Shown here: one piece after another, positions 35,901-43,833 of the stretch | Layout: every line of letters begins with the position of its first letter | Numbering within the stretch: the first letter of the stretch is position 1 | DNA from: Mesorhizobium huakuii | Lineage (GTDB): Bacteria > Pseudomonadota > Alphaproteobacteria > Rhizobiales > Rhizobiaceae | DNA: 64,000 nt | Assembly: GCF_014189455.1 (NCBI RefSeq) | Contig: NZ_CP050296.1 | Span: forward strand, 310,001 to 374,000 | Direction of reading: 5' to 3' | The notes under the pieces: model-generated | Databases searched by the model: none | What the model saw: the letters and a program-made list of their open reading frames with translations, nothing else | What the model was told of the DNA's origin: nothing | Program-made: the position numbers and the translations under genes

Positions 35901-36024
35901 TGCCGGCGAGATTGTCGCGTCCGCGCTCGGTCTTGGTCAGCACAACGAGTGCGCCGATCGCGCCCGCGACCACGATCAGCAGCGTATAAAGAACAATGCG
36001 AAGGATGCGCCGGACCGTCTTCAT
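29971..36024 (-). CDS. tamB: Translocation and assembly module protein TamB
   Basis: A 2017-residue inner-membrane-anchored protein spanning the periplasm. It has an N-terminal transmembrane anchor (MKTVRRILRIVLYTLLIVVAGAI) followed by long beta-rich AsmA/TamB repeats. The C-terminal TamB/DUF490 domain (about the last 400 residues) includes GTFTLQRGRLSILGKRLTFTEGTVGF and LPEDEVLAQLIFGRSMSNLSPLQIAQLAEAAAQL. It is longer than E. coli TamB (about 1260 residues), mainly because of a tandem duplication of about 622 residues. It works with TamA in outer-membrane protein assembly or lipid transport. ATG 36024 lies one base after the tamA stop, so they are translationally coupled. The frame also extends to 36333, but that part overlaps tamA and is rejected. 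Confidence 0.93.
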   Translation of the reverse strand: MKTVRRILRIVLYTLLIVVAGAIGALVVLTKTERGRDNLAGIISRLASNDDRKVTVSGIDGIWSGALSVDHVVLEDRQGAWLVARKVAVDWSPLSLLSKSFSADRIAAERIELARLPVAGTQPPAQGGTTTLPVSIDIKEIDLPEIALGQQLAGSGIAELAAKGMLKADAAPLAVETTLNVTRHDGKQGNVDAKIHFAPADNRLDLDLKASEPAGGIIANLLKLPNTPPVDIAVSGTGPLANWNGIATFMVDGKIVTQLTGRHQLTDKGNHLEAKGDGEFAPFLPENLRPLFAGKTSFDVAGTATSAGGVSIDRASIESDAIHGAATGIADPAGASDLSVEIAAKGAPVPITVGNAAQPITVVIRNITARAFGDGKAPIIDIGASLVSVVAGGTQLNDISAQIHSDGFDIQNRAGPFAVKLTAGGLKTDVATLAPLITGKVDVDLGGSLSKDAITIDQGTLRSDALNASLTMTVALADLSMQLKMNADAVSTALPPQISSVLGERVKFSAAATRDPQGAFAANSISLTSGSLSASGTASAQGSDIQADIKGTLGDVSVLSPMVGVPVAGGVDFALSASGPRSAPDFTVSADSDSLTASGRTVKAIKLTASGKADIASPSADVSLTGTVNDQPLDVKAALVTSEGKRSINGFLVSLGDNKVSGDLALDDKFMPLGTLTLAAPAIDQLAALAGQQVTGDINGTINFAKEGDAPSVTIDAKSTSIARGEVTAKTIAVNALIANYLKAPAISGTIKADSVTSGATEISGIGVDLKRDGDWTNFTGGATIAGIPATAAGRVKIAQGTTSVEIASGEATVRGIKAAIAAPSTLTIANGTTSIEKLALDVGGGSVMLSGTAGQTLDLAAQFSALPAALANDFAPGLDAVGTLGGTAQVKGMPAAPEVRFDAQLAGAETSQTRQAGLGPLAVDAAGSYTLAGGVALDHATLTGDKISGTASGTINPNGASDFSVDLTSSGPSLPLTVGSAESPVKIEVKSLSAKVAGESTQARLDVSAILPSVATSPARVDGLALALHSDAFDLKNRAGPVSGTVSVDKVGLDNAAIAPLIAGKVTAALNARLTPDGVAIDSGSLKSDALNSQVAGQVSLRDGAIDLTLSADAPSSALPAAARGMLGERAQISATLKRDPNGSINVDGLKLVSGALTAQGQASLADNKLAADITGALADVSLLSKDAKGAIAFTVNAQGPAIAPDLSLTVNSDRLLVAEREITGLKLTATGKADAANPAANVQLTGNVAGQALQGSAVLATADGKSAINGLLLSLGKNRISGDLALDDKFVPEGTISLDLPDIGPLAALALEKAEGDVRGTIAFTKNGTAPQVAIKAATGSITRGDLQAKAVSIDALIANYLAAPVISGKIRADTVTSGGTVISGIDVDLKRDGDWTGFSGGATVKGIPAKAVGRVKVANGTTTIELASGQATVQGIKAAIAQASTVSIANGTTTLDRLVLNLGGGTATVTGKVGQALDINATLAKVPMSLANSFSPGLDAAGSISGTVKVTGAPANPAVAFNIDAAGVQTSQTRGAGVGAVSVSSSGTFAGNKLTFNANVGDGAGLGLKGGGTVTTAGTPALVLDFNGAVPFGMLSQKLAAQGLALTGTANVNVQVRGPATSPVIGGSVSTSGARLVDARSGLAVNDLTADVSISGGVARINRLTGTLSTRGSLSASGTVGINPAQGFPADLSIKLTDGRYTDGRVVTANLGGDLTIKGPLTSAPVIAGTVNLAKTVITVPDKLPGSLSALDVKHKNAPGTVRAQDKALRPATTSGKSGGSGLALDVTVNAPNQIFIQGRGVDAELGGSLKLTGPASSPQAVGTFTLQRGRLSILGKRLTFTEGTVGFSGSLVPYLNLTATTTTTSATVTIVVSGEATNPKFTFSSVPALPEDEVLAQLIFGRSMSNLSPLQIAQLAEAAAQLAGVGGSTSLLENLRSAIGVDYLDVTTDSQGGTAVSAGKYLNDRTYVTIQKGDKPGSGKATIDLNVGRGVKLRGEATDAGEAKGGIFYEKEY
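31415..35150 (-). repeat. Tandem duplication (~1866 bp period) inside tamB
   Basis: Two successive modules of about 622 codons align along their length, with an offset of 1866 to 1878 bp. Matching landmarks include SGDLALDDKF, IANYLKAP/IANYLAAP, GIGVDLKRDGDW/GIDVDLKRDGDW, ATVRGIKAAIA/ATVQGIKAAIA and SQTR. Module 1 covers roughly protein residues 290-913 and module 2 913-1535. They are diverged, so the event is old. Confidence 0.85.
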
Positions 36025-36025
36025 G

Positions 36026-37954
36026 TCAAAACGCCTGCCCGATGCCGGCATAGATGCCGAAATGCGGATCACTGGGATCGCGGTTGAGCGGCACGGCGGC
36101 ATCAATGCGCAGCGGCCCGAACGGTGTGACGTAGCGCAGGCCGACACCGGCGCCGACCTTGACGTCGGAGAAATTGGGCATCGACCTGGTCGACACCGTG
36201 CCGGCATCGACGAACGGCACGATGCCGATCGTGTCGGTGACGGCGATGCGCATCTCGACCGAGGTCTCGAAGAAGGACAGGCCGCCGATCGGCTGGCCGG
36301 TGAAGTCTTTCGGGCCGATACCCTGATAGGCATAGCCGCGCACCGAACCGCCGCCGCCGGAATAGAAACGCCGGTCGGCCGGAACGTTCTCCAGCCCGGT
36401 GCCGACGATCGAACCGACGGCGACGCGCTCGGCCAGCACGAACTTCGAGGCCGTATCCAGCGACTGATAGGCCGATCCCTCGCCCTTCAGCTTGAGGAAG
36501 GCCGCGCCGCTCATAATGTCGTAGCTCGGCTCGGCATAGGCCAGCAGCCGGAAGCCCGTGGTCGGATTCAGCCGGTTGTCCCTGTTGTCGTAGACATATT
36601 GCAGCGGAATGCTGGCGATCAGATATTTGTGTTTGCCGAACGCATCCGTGATCCTGGAATAGTCGAGCGCCACTTCCGCCGAAACGGTCTGCTTCTTGTC
36701 GAGTTCATAGGACAGGCCGGTGCTGCCCTTGACCGAGAAATGGTCGTAGGCGTCCGGATGCTCGAGCACTGTCTTGACGCTGGCGAAGAACTTCGACGCC
36801 GGTCCGATCACGCCGGGTTTCTCGAACATGATGCCGGCATTGTAGTTCAGCTCGGACAGTTTGTTGTTGCCGATGCCGCTGATGGCACCGTCGATGCGCA
36901 GCTTTTCGGCGTGGCCGAACAGGTTGCGATGCCCCCAATAGCCTTCCAGGCCAAGGCCCTCGGTGTTCGAGAAGGTGCCGCCCAGCCCGAAATAGCGCGG
37001 CTTGCGCTCGCTGACCTGGACGCCGATCGGAATGTTGCCGTCGGCGTCGAGCTTGTCGGCTTCCTTGAACGTCACGCTGTTGAAGACCTCGAGTGCCAGC
37101 AGCCTGTCGCGCGCGTCGCTGATCTCCTGCGGTGAGTACTGCTTGCCGCGCTTCAGCCCGGTCATGTACTCGGTGAAGTCGCGGTCGACCTTCTCGGTGC
37201 CTTCCACCGTCGTCGCGCCATAGCCGGCGACCGGACCGGCTGCCACCGTCAGCGTCACGTCGAGCGTCGAGGTCGCGTGGTCGGCGACGATCTGCCGGTC
37301 GGTCACCTTGGCCAGCGGCCTGCCCTGCTCCTTCAGCGTCCGCACGATCAGCGCCTCGGCCTTGAGCACCGCGCCCGACCCGGCGTCGCCGCCTGATATC
37401 AGGCCATAATCGGCGCTCATCAGCCCGGCCGCGTCGCCTTCCAGCCTGATGTTGCCAAGCGTGAATTTAGGCCCGGCGGCGATGTTGATCGCCACCGGAA
37501 TCGGCTGCGGACCCTTGAATTCAGCGTCCGGCGGCAATTCGTCGATCGGCTTGCCGTCGATGGTGATGGTCACCACGCCTTCGTAGCGGGCATCAGCGTA
37601 GAGGGCGGCGACCAGCTGTTCACGGTCGCTGCGCGCCTTTGCCATCAGCCCGAGCGAGCCCGAAACCGGGCGGTCCTCGTCGCCTTTCAGCGACGAGGCG
37701 TTTTCAAGCTTCTTGATAAGGTCCTTGTCGGCATCGGGCACGGTGATGGTCACGGCATAGCGCAGCGGGTCGACAATGTCGGCGTCCTCGTCGTTGGACG
37801 ATCCCCACAGCTTGATGCCGAAAAGCTCGAAAGCAGCCGCAGGCTGCGATTCGGCAACCAGCACGGTCGCGCAAATCATGGCCAAAAGCAGGGCGCGCGG
37901 AAGAGCGCGCCCTGGCGCGGTCCCTCCTGACATCTGCTCTTCATGCGCCGGCAT
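36026..37954 (-). CDS. tamA: Outer-membrane assembly protein TamA (BamA/Omp85 family)
   Basis: A 642-residue Omp85-family barrel protein. After a signal sequence (ALLLAMICATVLVAESQPAAA) come POTRA-type domains, then a C-terminal surface-antigen barrel. The barrel includes GGGSVRGYAYQGIGP (the conserved VRGY/F motif), FFETSVEMRIAVTDTIGIVPFVDAGTVS and VGAGVGLRYVTPFGPLRIDAAVPL with an aromatic C-terminus (GIGQAF). It partners TamB, encoded just downstream with a one-base gap. ATG 37954 is used; ATG 37933 is also possible. It faces the divergent alpha-2-macroglobulin gene across a 272-bp gap. Confidence 0.93.
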   Translation of the reverse strand: MPAHEEQMSGGTAPGRALPRALLLAMICATVLVAESQPAAAFELFGIKLWGSSNDEDADIVDPLRYAVTITVPDADKDLIKKLENASSLKGDEDRPVSGSLGLMAKARSDREQLVAALYADARYEGVVTITIDGKPIDELPPDAEFKGPQPIPVAINIAAGPKFTLGNIRLEGDAAGLMSADYGLISGGDAGSGAVLKAEALIVRTLKEQGRPLAKVTDRQIVADHATSTLDVTLTVAAGPVAGYGATTVEGTEKVDRDFTEYMTGLKRGKQYSPQEISDARDRLLALEVFNSVTFKEADKLDADGNIPIGVQVSERKPRYFGLGGTFSNTEGLGLEGYWGHRNLFGHAEKLRIDGAISGIGNNKLSELNYNAGIMFEKPGVIGPASKFFASVKTVLEHPDAYDHFSVKGSTGLSYELDKKQTVSAEVALDYSRITDAFGKHKYLIASIPLQYVYDNRDNRLNPTTGFRLLAYAEPSYDIMSGAAFLKLKGEGSAYQSLDTASKFVLAERVAVGSIVGTGLENVPADRRFYSGGGGSVRGYAYQGIGPKDFTGQPIGGLSFFETSVEMRIAVTDTIGIVPFVDAGTVSTRSMPNFSDVKVGAGVGLRYVTPFGPLRIDAAVPLNRDPSDPHFGIYAGIGQAF

Positions 37955-38226
37955 TAAGACAACCTAGGTTACAAAACTAAAATTGGAATGAAGTTCTGAA
38001 GCGCTCGTAAAGGGGCCACAATCCAATTGTCTGAAATAGGACGGGCTTGGAATTCACACCTTTTGCGTCGCCGCAAGAATGCGTGATCCCCTGTCCTATG
38101 GAGGTACTACCGGTCATTGGCCGGAAAGGAAACCGTTGGCAGGCGGAACCCTGCCGCGTCCTTGTGTTGACAAGCTTGACTGAAGCTTGAACATGCCTGG
38201 ACGTCTGCAATTGTCTGGAGGGTGTT

Positions 38227-41200
38227 ATGGCAATGCGCGCGGCTCGTGGTCTGTCGATCCTGATCCTTCTCTTCTTCGCCTGGGCCAATGTCTTAGCCTG
38301 GAACAGCGTCGCGCAAGCGGCCGAGGCCCGGCGAATCGCAACGACCGACAATTCCGATTATTTCGGCTTTGATCTCAGATCCGACCAGAATGTCACCCTC
38401 GACCAGTGCAAGACGACATGCCTTGGCGATCCGGCCTGCCGCGCCTTCACCTACAACACCAAGGCCAAATGGTGCTTTCTCAAATCCGACTACAACCAGT
38501 TGAAGCCCTTCAACGGAGCGGTTGCGGGCAAGATCGTCAACATCGACGGCGATCCCGATATCGGCGCCCCGCCGGAACTCGCCTTTTTCCCCAACTGGAT
38601 GGCCGATCAGGCCCAGCAATACCGCAACAGGCTGCTTGGCCCGGCCTTTGACAAGCCGACCGAAGGCATGGCCGCCCTGATCGGCTCCGCCGAACAGGCC
38701 GTTCTGACAGGCGACCATCGCTCCGCCATGCAGAAATACGAGTCCGCGGTCTCGGCAATGCCCGACGATGGCCAGCTCTGGCTCAATTTGGCGCGCGAAA
38801 CGCTGGCCGTGCAGCCTGCCACCAATACCTCCGAAGCGTCCACCTTCCCGATGAACGCCACTTCGGCCGCCTTCAACGCCTATAAGTTGCTGCGCACCAC
38901 CAAGACGCGCGCCGACGTTCTGGCGCTGCTCGGCGCCGGCCTCGACAAGCGCGATCTCTACCGCCCGGCGCTGCAGGCCTATGAAGCCAGCCTTGCGCTG
39001 GTGACGTCGCCGGCCGTGCAGGCCGACTATGCCGATCTGAAGGCCCGCAAGGGTTTCCGTGTCATCGACCACAGTGTCGATGCCGACACCAGCGCGCCGC
39101 GCATTTGCGCGCAATTCTCCGAGGAACTGGTCAAAACCGGCGTCGACTATGCGCAGTTCGTGACCGTCGACAACGCGCCGCCGAAAGGCGTCGAGGCCAA
39201 GGACAAGCAGATCTGCGTCGAAGGGCTCGAACACGGCCAGCATTATGACGTCACCTTCCGCGCCGGCCTGCCGGCGGCCATCGGCGAAGTGACCGCCGCT
39301 CCGGTGGTGCTGTCGATCTATGTGCAGGACCGCGCGCCATCCGCCCGCTTCACCGGCGACAGCTTCGTGCTGCCGGCCGGCGCACGCCGTGGCATTCCGG
39401 TCGTCACCGTCAACATGAACGCCGCCGAAATGAAGCTCTACCGCATCGGCGATCGTTCGCTGGCGCAGCTTCTGTCGGGCTACCAGTTCCTGCACCAACT
39501 CGACAGCTATGACATCTCCAACATTTCCGAGCAGATGGGCGCGCCGGTCTGGAAGGGCCAGCTCGACATCGTCAACGACCTCAACAAGGAGGTCACCACC
39601 TCCTTCCCGGTCGATGAAGCGCTGCCGCAGCGCAAGCCCGGCGTCTATGTGCTGACCGCCCAGGCCGTCAACGACAAGAGCGACGATTACGGTTCGCTGG
39701 CCACACAGTGGTTCGTCGTCTCCGACATCGGCCTGTCGACCTATACCGGTCAGGACGGTCTCAATGTCTTTGCCCGTTCGCTGGGCTCGGCCAAGCCTAT
39801 AGCCGGCGCCGAACTGACGCTGGTTGCCAGGAACAACGAGGTTCTCGGCACCGCGACGTCGGATGCCGACGGCCACGCCGTCTTCAATCCCGGCCTGACG
39901 CGGGGCGACGGCGGCATGGTGCCGGCCGTGCTGATGGCCAAGCAGGGCGACAATGATTTCGTCTTCCTCGACATGTCCAAGGCCGGTTTCGACCTGTCCG
40001 ACCGCGGCGTCACCGGACGCGCGGCGCCCGGCGCGCTCGACGTCTATGCCTGGACCGAACGCGGCATCTATCGTGCCGGCGAGGATGTCCATGTTGCCGC
40101 CCTTGCCCGCGATGGCGCCGCCAAGGCGGTGGAGAATCTGCCGCTGACCTTCATCTTCTCTCGTCCCGACGGCGTCGAGGACCGCCGCATCGTCAGCGAC
40201 GGCGCTTCAGCCGGTGGCCATGCCGTCGACCTGCCGCTCGAACCCAACGCGATGCGCGGCACCTGGTCGGTGTCGATCTACACCGATCCCAAGCAGCCGG
40301 CCGTCGCCACGCAGATGTTCCTGGTCGAGGATTTCGTGCCGGATCGCATCGAATTCGACATGAAGGCCGACAAGCAGGAGATCGAGCGCGGCGAAACCGC
40401 CAACATCAACATTGACGGCCGCTTCCTCTATGGCGCGCCGGCGGCGGGCCTGGCGCTGGAAGGCGAGTTGACGCTGTCGACGGCGCGCGACTGGGACCGC
40501 TTCCCCAACTTCTCCTTCGGCCTCGCCGACGAGCAGTCGGCGGAGCCCACGGTCACGCCACTCACCGACCTGCCCGTGGTTGGCGATGACGGCAAGGCGA
40601 CCTTTCCGATCACTGTCGACCAGTTGCCCTCGACCACCAAGCTGGTCAACGGTAAGGTGACGGTGCGCATGCGCGAAACCGGTGGCCGCGCCATCGAGCG
40701 CTCGCTCAATATCGGCATCCGCCCGCAAGGCCATATGATCGGCATCCGTCCGGATTTCGCCGATGATGAAGTGCCGCAGGGCGGCACGGCCAAGTTCAGC
40801 CTGATCGCCGTCGATCCGGCCGGCAAGCGCGAGGCGCTGAAAGGCGCGCAGTGGACGCTGGTCAAGGTCGAACGCAATTACCAGTGGTACCGTAACAACA
40901 ATTCCTGGAACTACGAGCCGGTCTCCTTGACCAAGTCGATCGCCAACGGCCAGATCGACCTTAGCGCCGATGGCGACGCCACCGTCTCCGTTCCGGTCGA
41001 CTGGGGCCAGTACCGGCTCGAGGTCGAAACCTCGGACCCCGAAGGGCCTGCCACCAGCTATGAATTCGATGCCGGCTGGTATGTCGCCTCGACCACCACT
41101 GAAACGCCTGACGGCCTCGAGATCGCTCTCGACAAGGACAATTATGCCGCGGGCGAGGTGGCCAAGCTGAAAGTCTCGCCGCATTTTGCCGGCGAACTTC

Positions 41201-43725
41201 TGATCAATATCGGCTCCGACAAGCTGTTGAAGACCATCACGGCCACCGTGCCGGCCGGCGGCAGCACCGTCGACATCCCGGTCGGTGATGATTGGGGCGC
41301 CGGTGCCTATGTAACGGCAACCCTGTTCCGGCCGGGCGATGCGCAGGAAACACGCATGCCGGCCCGCGCCATCGGCGTGAAATGGCTGACGGTCGATCCG
41401 GGTGCCAAGAAGCTCGCGGTCACGCTGGCGCCGCCGGACAAAACGATGCCGCGCCAGCAGCTGTCGATCCCGGTTTCCGTGGTCGGCGTGCAGCCGGGCA
41501 CCAACGCCTATGTCATGGTTGCCGCCGTCGATGTCGGCATCCTCAATCTGACCAACTATAAGGCGCCGGATCCGGAGAACTGGTTCTTCGGCCAGCGCAT
41601 GCTGGGCATGGAGATCCGCGACATCTATGGCCGCCTGATCGACGGCTCGCTCGGCACCACCGGCAAGCTCAGGACCGGCGGTGACGGCGCCAACATGCAG
41701 GCGCAAGGCAGCCCGCCCACCGAAAAGCTGGTCGCCTTCTTCTCCGGCCCCGTCCAGCTCGACGCCGACGGCAAGGCACGGATCGACTTCGACATCCCGC
41801 AGTTCAACGGCACCGTGCGCGTCATGGCCGTCGCCTGGACCAAGGAAGCGGTCGGCCATGCCCAGTCCGACGTCATCGTGCGCGATCCCGTCGTCATCAC
41901 CGCCGGCCTGCCGCGCTTCCTGGCGCCCGGCGATGCCGCCGTCATGCGGCTCGACGTGGCCGACACCGACGGCCCAGCCGGCGACTATGCCTTCTCGATC
42001 GACACGACAGGCGACCTGTCGACCGGCGACAAGCCCCTGCCCCAGAAGCTGACGCTCGCCCAGGGCAAGCGCCAGACGCTGACCGTGCCGCTGATCGCAA
42101 AGACGCCGGGCAATGCCTCGCTCACCATCAAGCTGGCGCATGCCGACGGCACCAAGGTTGAGCAGACGCTCTACGTGCCGGTGCGCCCGGCGCAATTGCC
42201 GGTCACCACGCGCCTTGTGGTCGACCTCAAGGGCAATGGCGGTGCGCTGCGCATTGACAAGGAGCTGCTGGCGGCAAGCCTGCTTGACGGCGCTTCCGTC
42301 AGTGTCGGCGTTTCGCAGGCGGCTGCCTTCGACGTGCCGTCACTGCTGATGACGCTCGACCGCTACCCCTATGGTTGCGCCGAGCAGACGACCAGCCGCG
42401 CCATGCCGCTTCTCTACGTCAATGAGATGGCCTCTGGCATCGGCATGGAAAGCGACCCCGACCTGCATGGCCGTATCCAGGATGCCATCTACAAGGTCTT
42501 GAGCTACCAGTCCTCGAGCGGCAGCTTCGGGCTGTGGGGTCCGGGTTCCGGCGATCTGTGGCTCGACGCCTATGTCAGCGAGTTCCTGACCAGGGCGCGC
42601 GAGCAGAAATACGACGTGCCGGCGCTGGCCATGAACCAGGCGCTGAGCAACCTGCAGAACTCGCTCGGCTACGACCAGAGCGTACAGGACCGCGGCAGCG
42701 AGATCGCCTACGCCCTCTATGTTCTCGCCCGCAACAAGAAGGCCTCGATCGGCGATCTGCGCTACTATGCCGACACCCAGCTCGAAGCCTTCTCGAGCCC
42801 GATGGCCGTCGCCCAGCTGGCGGCGAGCCTTGCGCTCTATGGCGACACACAGCGCTCGGAGGCAACGTTCAAGACCGCGCTGCAGCTCGCCAAGTCGCAA
42901 ACCGACTACGACTGGTACCGCTCCGACTACGGCTCGGCGCTGCGTGACGGCGCTGCGATGCTGTCGCTGGCGGCGGAATCGAAGCCGGTTTCGTCGATCG
43001 TGCCGGAACTGATCAAGCTGGTGACCAGGGAACGCGCCGAAGTCCGCTGGACCAGCACCCAGGACGATTCCTGGATGCTGCTGGCGGCCCGCGCGCTGAA
43101 GGAAGGCAATGACTCGATAACGCTGACCGTCAATGGCGCGCCGCATTCGGGCGGCTATTCCAACCAGGTCAACGGCTCCGAATTGGTCGACAGCCCGCTC
43201 GAAATCGCCAACACCGGCAAGACCCCGCTGCAGGCCGTCGTCACCACCGTGGCGTCGCCGATCCAGCCCCTGCCGGCCGGCGGTGACGGCTTCACCATCG
43301 ACCGCACCTACTACAAGCTCGATGGCACCGAAGCCAATGTGATGGAGGCAACCCAGAACGAACGCTATGTCGTCGTGCTCAAGGTCACCGAGCAGAACAG
43401 CTGGCCGTCGCGCCTGCTGGTCACCGACCTGTTGCCGGCCGGCTTCGAGATCGACAATCCCGGCCTGGTCTCCAGCGCGCAATTGACGAACTTCTCCTGG
43501 CTGGCACAGACCGACGCCGCCCATCTCGAATTCCGCGACGACCGTTTTGTCGCGGCATTCAACCCTGCCGACGGCGACCACGACCACAATCTGACGCTCG
43601 CCTATGTCGTGCGCGCCGTGACGCCGGGCACCTACGCCCATCCGGCGGCAACGGTGGAAGACATGTACCGGCCGCAATTTTCGGCCCGCACCGCCACCGG
43701 CATGATGGAGATCAAGGCGCCGTAA
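38227..43725 (+). CDS. Alpha-2-macroglobulin family protein with N-terminal PAN/Apple domain
   Basis: An 1832-residue secreted protease trap. The signal peptide (ending about residue 37) lacks a lipobox cysteine. A PAN/Apple-like domain follows (LDQCKTTCLGDPACRAFTY ... KWCFLKSD, four cysteines near residues 59-82). The MG domains then lead to the thioester motif YGCAEQT, with Cys1384 and Gln1387. The following WGPGSGDLWLDAYVSEFLTRAREQKYDVP belongs to the thioester helical domain. ATG 38227 is preceded by GGAGGG. Its partner gene for penicillin-binding protein 1C starts 108 bp downstream, the classic bacterial arrangement, suggesting the two defend or repair the cell envelope together. Confidence 0.95.
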   Translation: MAMRAARGLSILILLFFAWANVLAWNSVAQAAEARRIATTDNSDYFGFDLRSDQNVTLDQCKTTCLGDPACRAFTYNTKAKWCFLKSDYNQLKPFNGAVAGKIVNIDGDPDIGAPPELAFFPNWMADQAQQYRNRLLGPAFDKPTEGMAALIGSAEQAVLTGDHRSAMQKYESAVSAMPDDGQLWLNLARETLAVQPATNTSEASTFPMNATSAAFNAYKLLRTTKTRADVLALLGAGLDKRDLYRPALQAYEASLALVTSPAVQADYADLKARKGFRVIDHSVDADTSAPRICAQFSEELVKTGVDYAQFVTVDNAPPKGVEAKDKQICVEGLEHGQHYDVTFRAGLPAAIGEVTAAPVVLSIYVQDRAPSARFTGDSFVLPAGARRGIPVVTVNMNAAEMKLYRIGDRSLAQLLSGYQFLHQLDSYDISNISEQMGAPVWKGQLDIVNDLNKEVTTSFPVDEALPQRKPGVYVLTAQAVNDKSDDYGSLATQWFVVSDIGLSTYTGQDGLNVFARSLGSAKPIAGAELTLVARNNEVLGTATSDADGHAVFNPGLTRGDGGMVPAVLMAKQGDNDFVFLDMSKAGFDLSDRGVTGRAAPGALDVYAWTERGIYRAGEDVHVAALARDGAAKAVENLPLTFIFSRPDGVEDRRIVSDGASAGGHAVDLPLEPNAMRGTWSVSIYTDPKQPAVATQMFLVEDFVPDRIEFDMKADKQEIERGETANINIDGRFLYGAPAAGLALEGELTLSTARDWDRFPNFSFGLADEQSAEPTVTPLTDLPVVGDDGKATFPITVDQLPSTTKLVNGKVTVRMRETGGRAIERSLNIGIRPQGHMIGIRPDFADDEVPQGGTAKFSLIAVDPAGKREALKGAQWTLVKVERNYQWYRNNNSWNYEPVSLTKSIANGQIDLSADGDATVSVPVDWGQYRLEVETSDPEGPATSYEFDAGWYVASTTTETPDGLEIALDKDNYAAGEVAKLKVSPHFAGELLINIGSDKLLKTITATVPAGGSTVDIPVGDDWGAGAYVTATLFRPGDAQETRMPARAIGVKWLTVDPGAKKLAVTLAPPDKTMPRQQLSIPVSVVGVQPGTNAYVMVAAVDVGILNLTNYKAPDPENWFFGQRMLGMEIRDIYGRLIDGSLGTTGKLRTGGDGANMQAQGSPPTEKLVAFFSGPVQLDADGKARIDFDIPQFNGTVRVMAVAWTKEAVGHAQSDVIVRDPVVITAGLPRFLAPGDAAVMRLDVADTDGPAGDYAFSIDTTGDLSTGDKPLPQKLTLAQGKRQTLTVPLIAKTPGNASLTIKLAHADGTKVEQTLYVPVRPAQLPVTTRLVVDLKGNGGALRIDKELLAASLLDGASVSVGVSQAAAFDVPSLLMTLDRYPYGCAEQTTSRAMPLLYVNEMASGIGMESDPDLHGRIQDAIYKVLSYQSSSGSFGLWGPGSGDLWLDAYVSEFLTRAREQKYDVPALAMNQALSNLQNSLGYDQSVQDRGSEIAYALYVLARNKKASIGDLRYYADTQLEAFSSPMAVAQLAASLALYGDTQRSEATFKTALQLAKSQTDYDWYRSDYGSALRDGAAMLSLAAESKPVSSIVPELIKLVTRERAEVRWTSTQDDSWMLLAARALKEGNDSITLTVNGAPHSGGYSNQVNGSELVDSPLEIANTGKTPLQAVVTTVASPIQPLPAGGDGFTIDRTYYKLDGTEANVMEATQNERYVVVLKVTEQNSWPSRLLVTDLLPAGFEIDNPGLVSSAQLTNFSWLAQTDAAHLEFRDDRFVAAFNPADGDHDHNLTLAYVVRAVTPGTYAHPAATVEDMYRPQFSARTATGMMEIKAP

Positions 43726-43776
43726 GGCGCCGATGGTGACCATCATGCAAATGGCGATTGCGCAGACGACAGCCCC

Positions 43777-43804
43777 CTTCTCCCCGTCACTATACGGGGA
43801 GAAG
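43777..43804. repeat. REP-like hairpin between A2M and pbpC
   Basis: A perfect 11-bp stem cttctccccgt / acggggagaag with a 6-base loop lies in the gap before pbpC. The following bases (gtgccggcaggtggatga) continue a pattern seen in many rhizobial intergenic repeats, from general knowledge. It has no T tract, so it is more a repeat element than a terminator. Confidence 0.65.
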
Positions 43805-43833
43805 GTGCCGGCAGGTGGATGAAGGGCAGCGCC

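Noticed and set aside
36025..36333. N-terminal extension of TamB
   Set aside because: It would overlap tamA, and the extra residues are Arg/Ser/Pro-rich; the membrane anchor begins at ATG 36024.
43777..43804. Rho-independent terminator for the A2M gene
   Set aside because: The stem is strong but no T tract follows on either side, and flanking bases look like a dispersed repeat.
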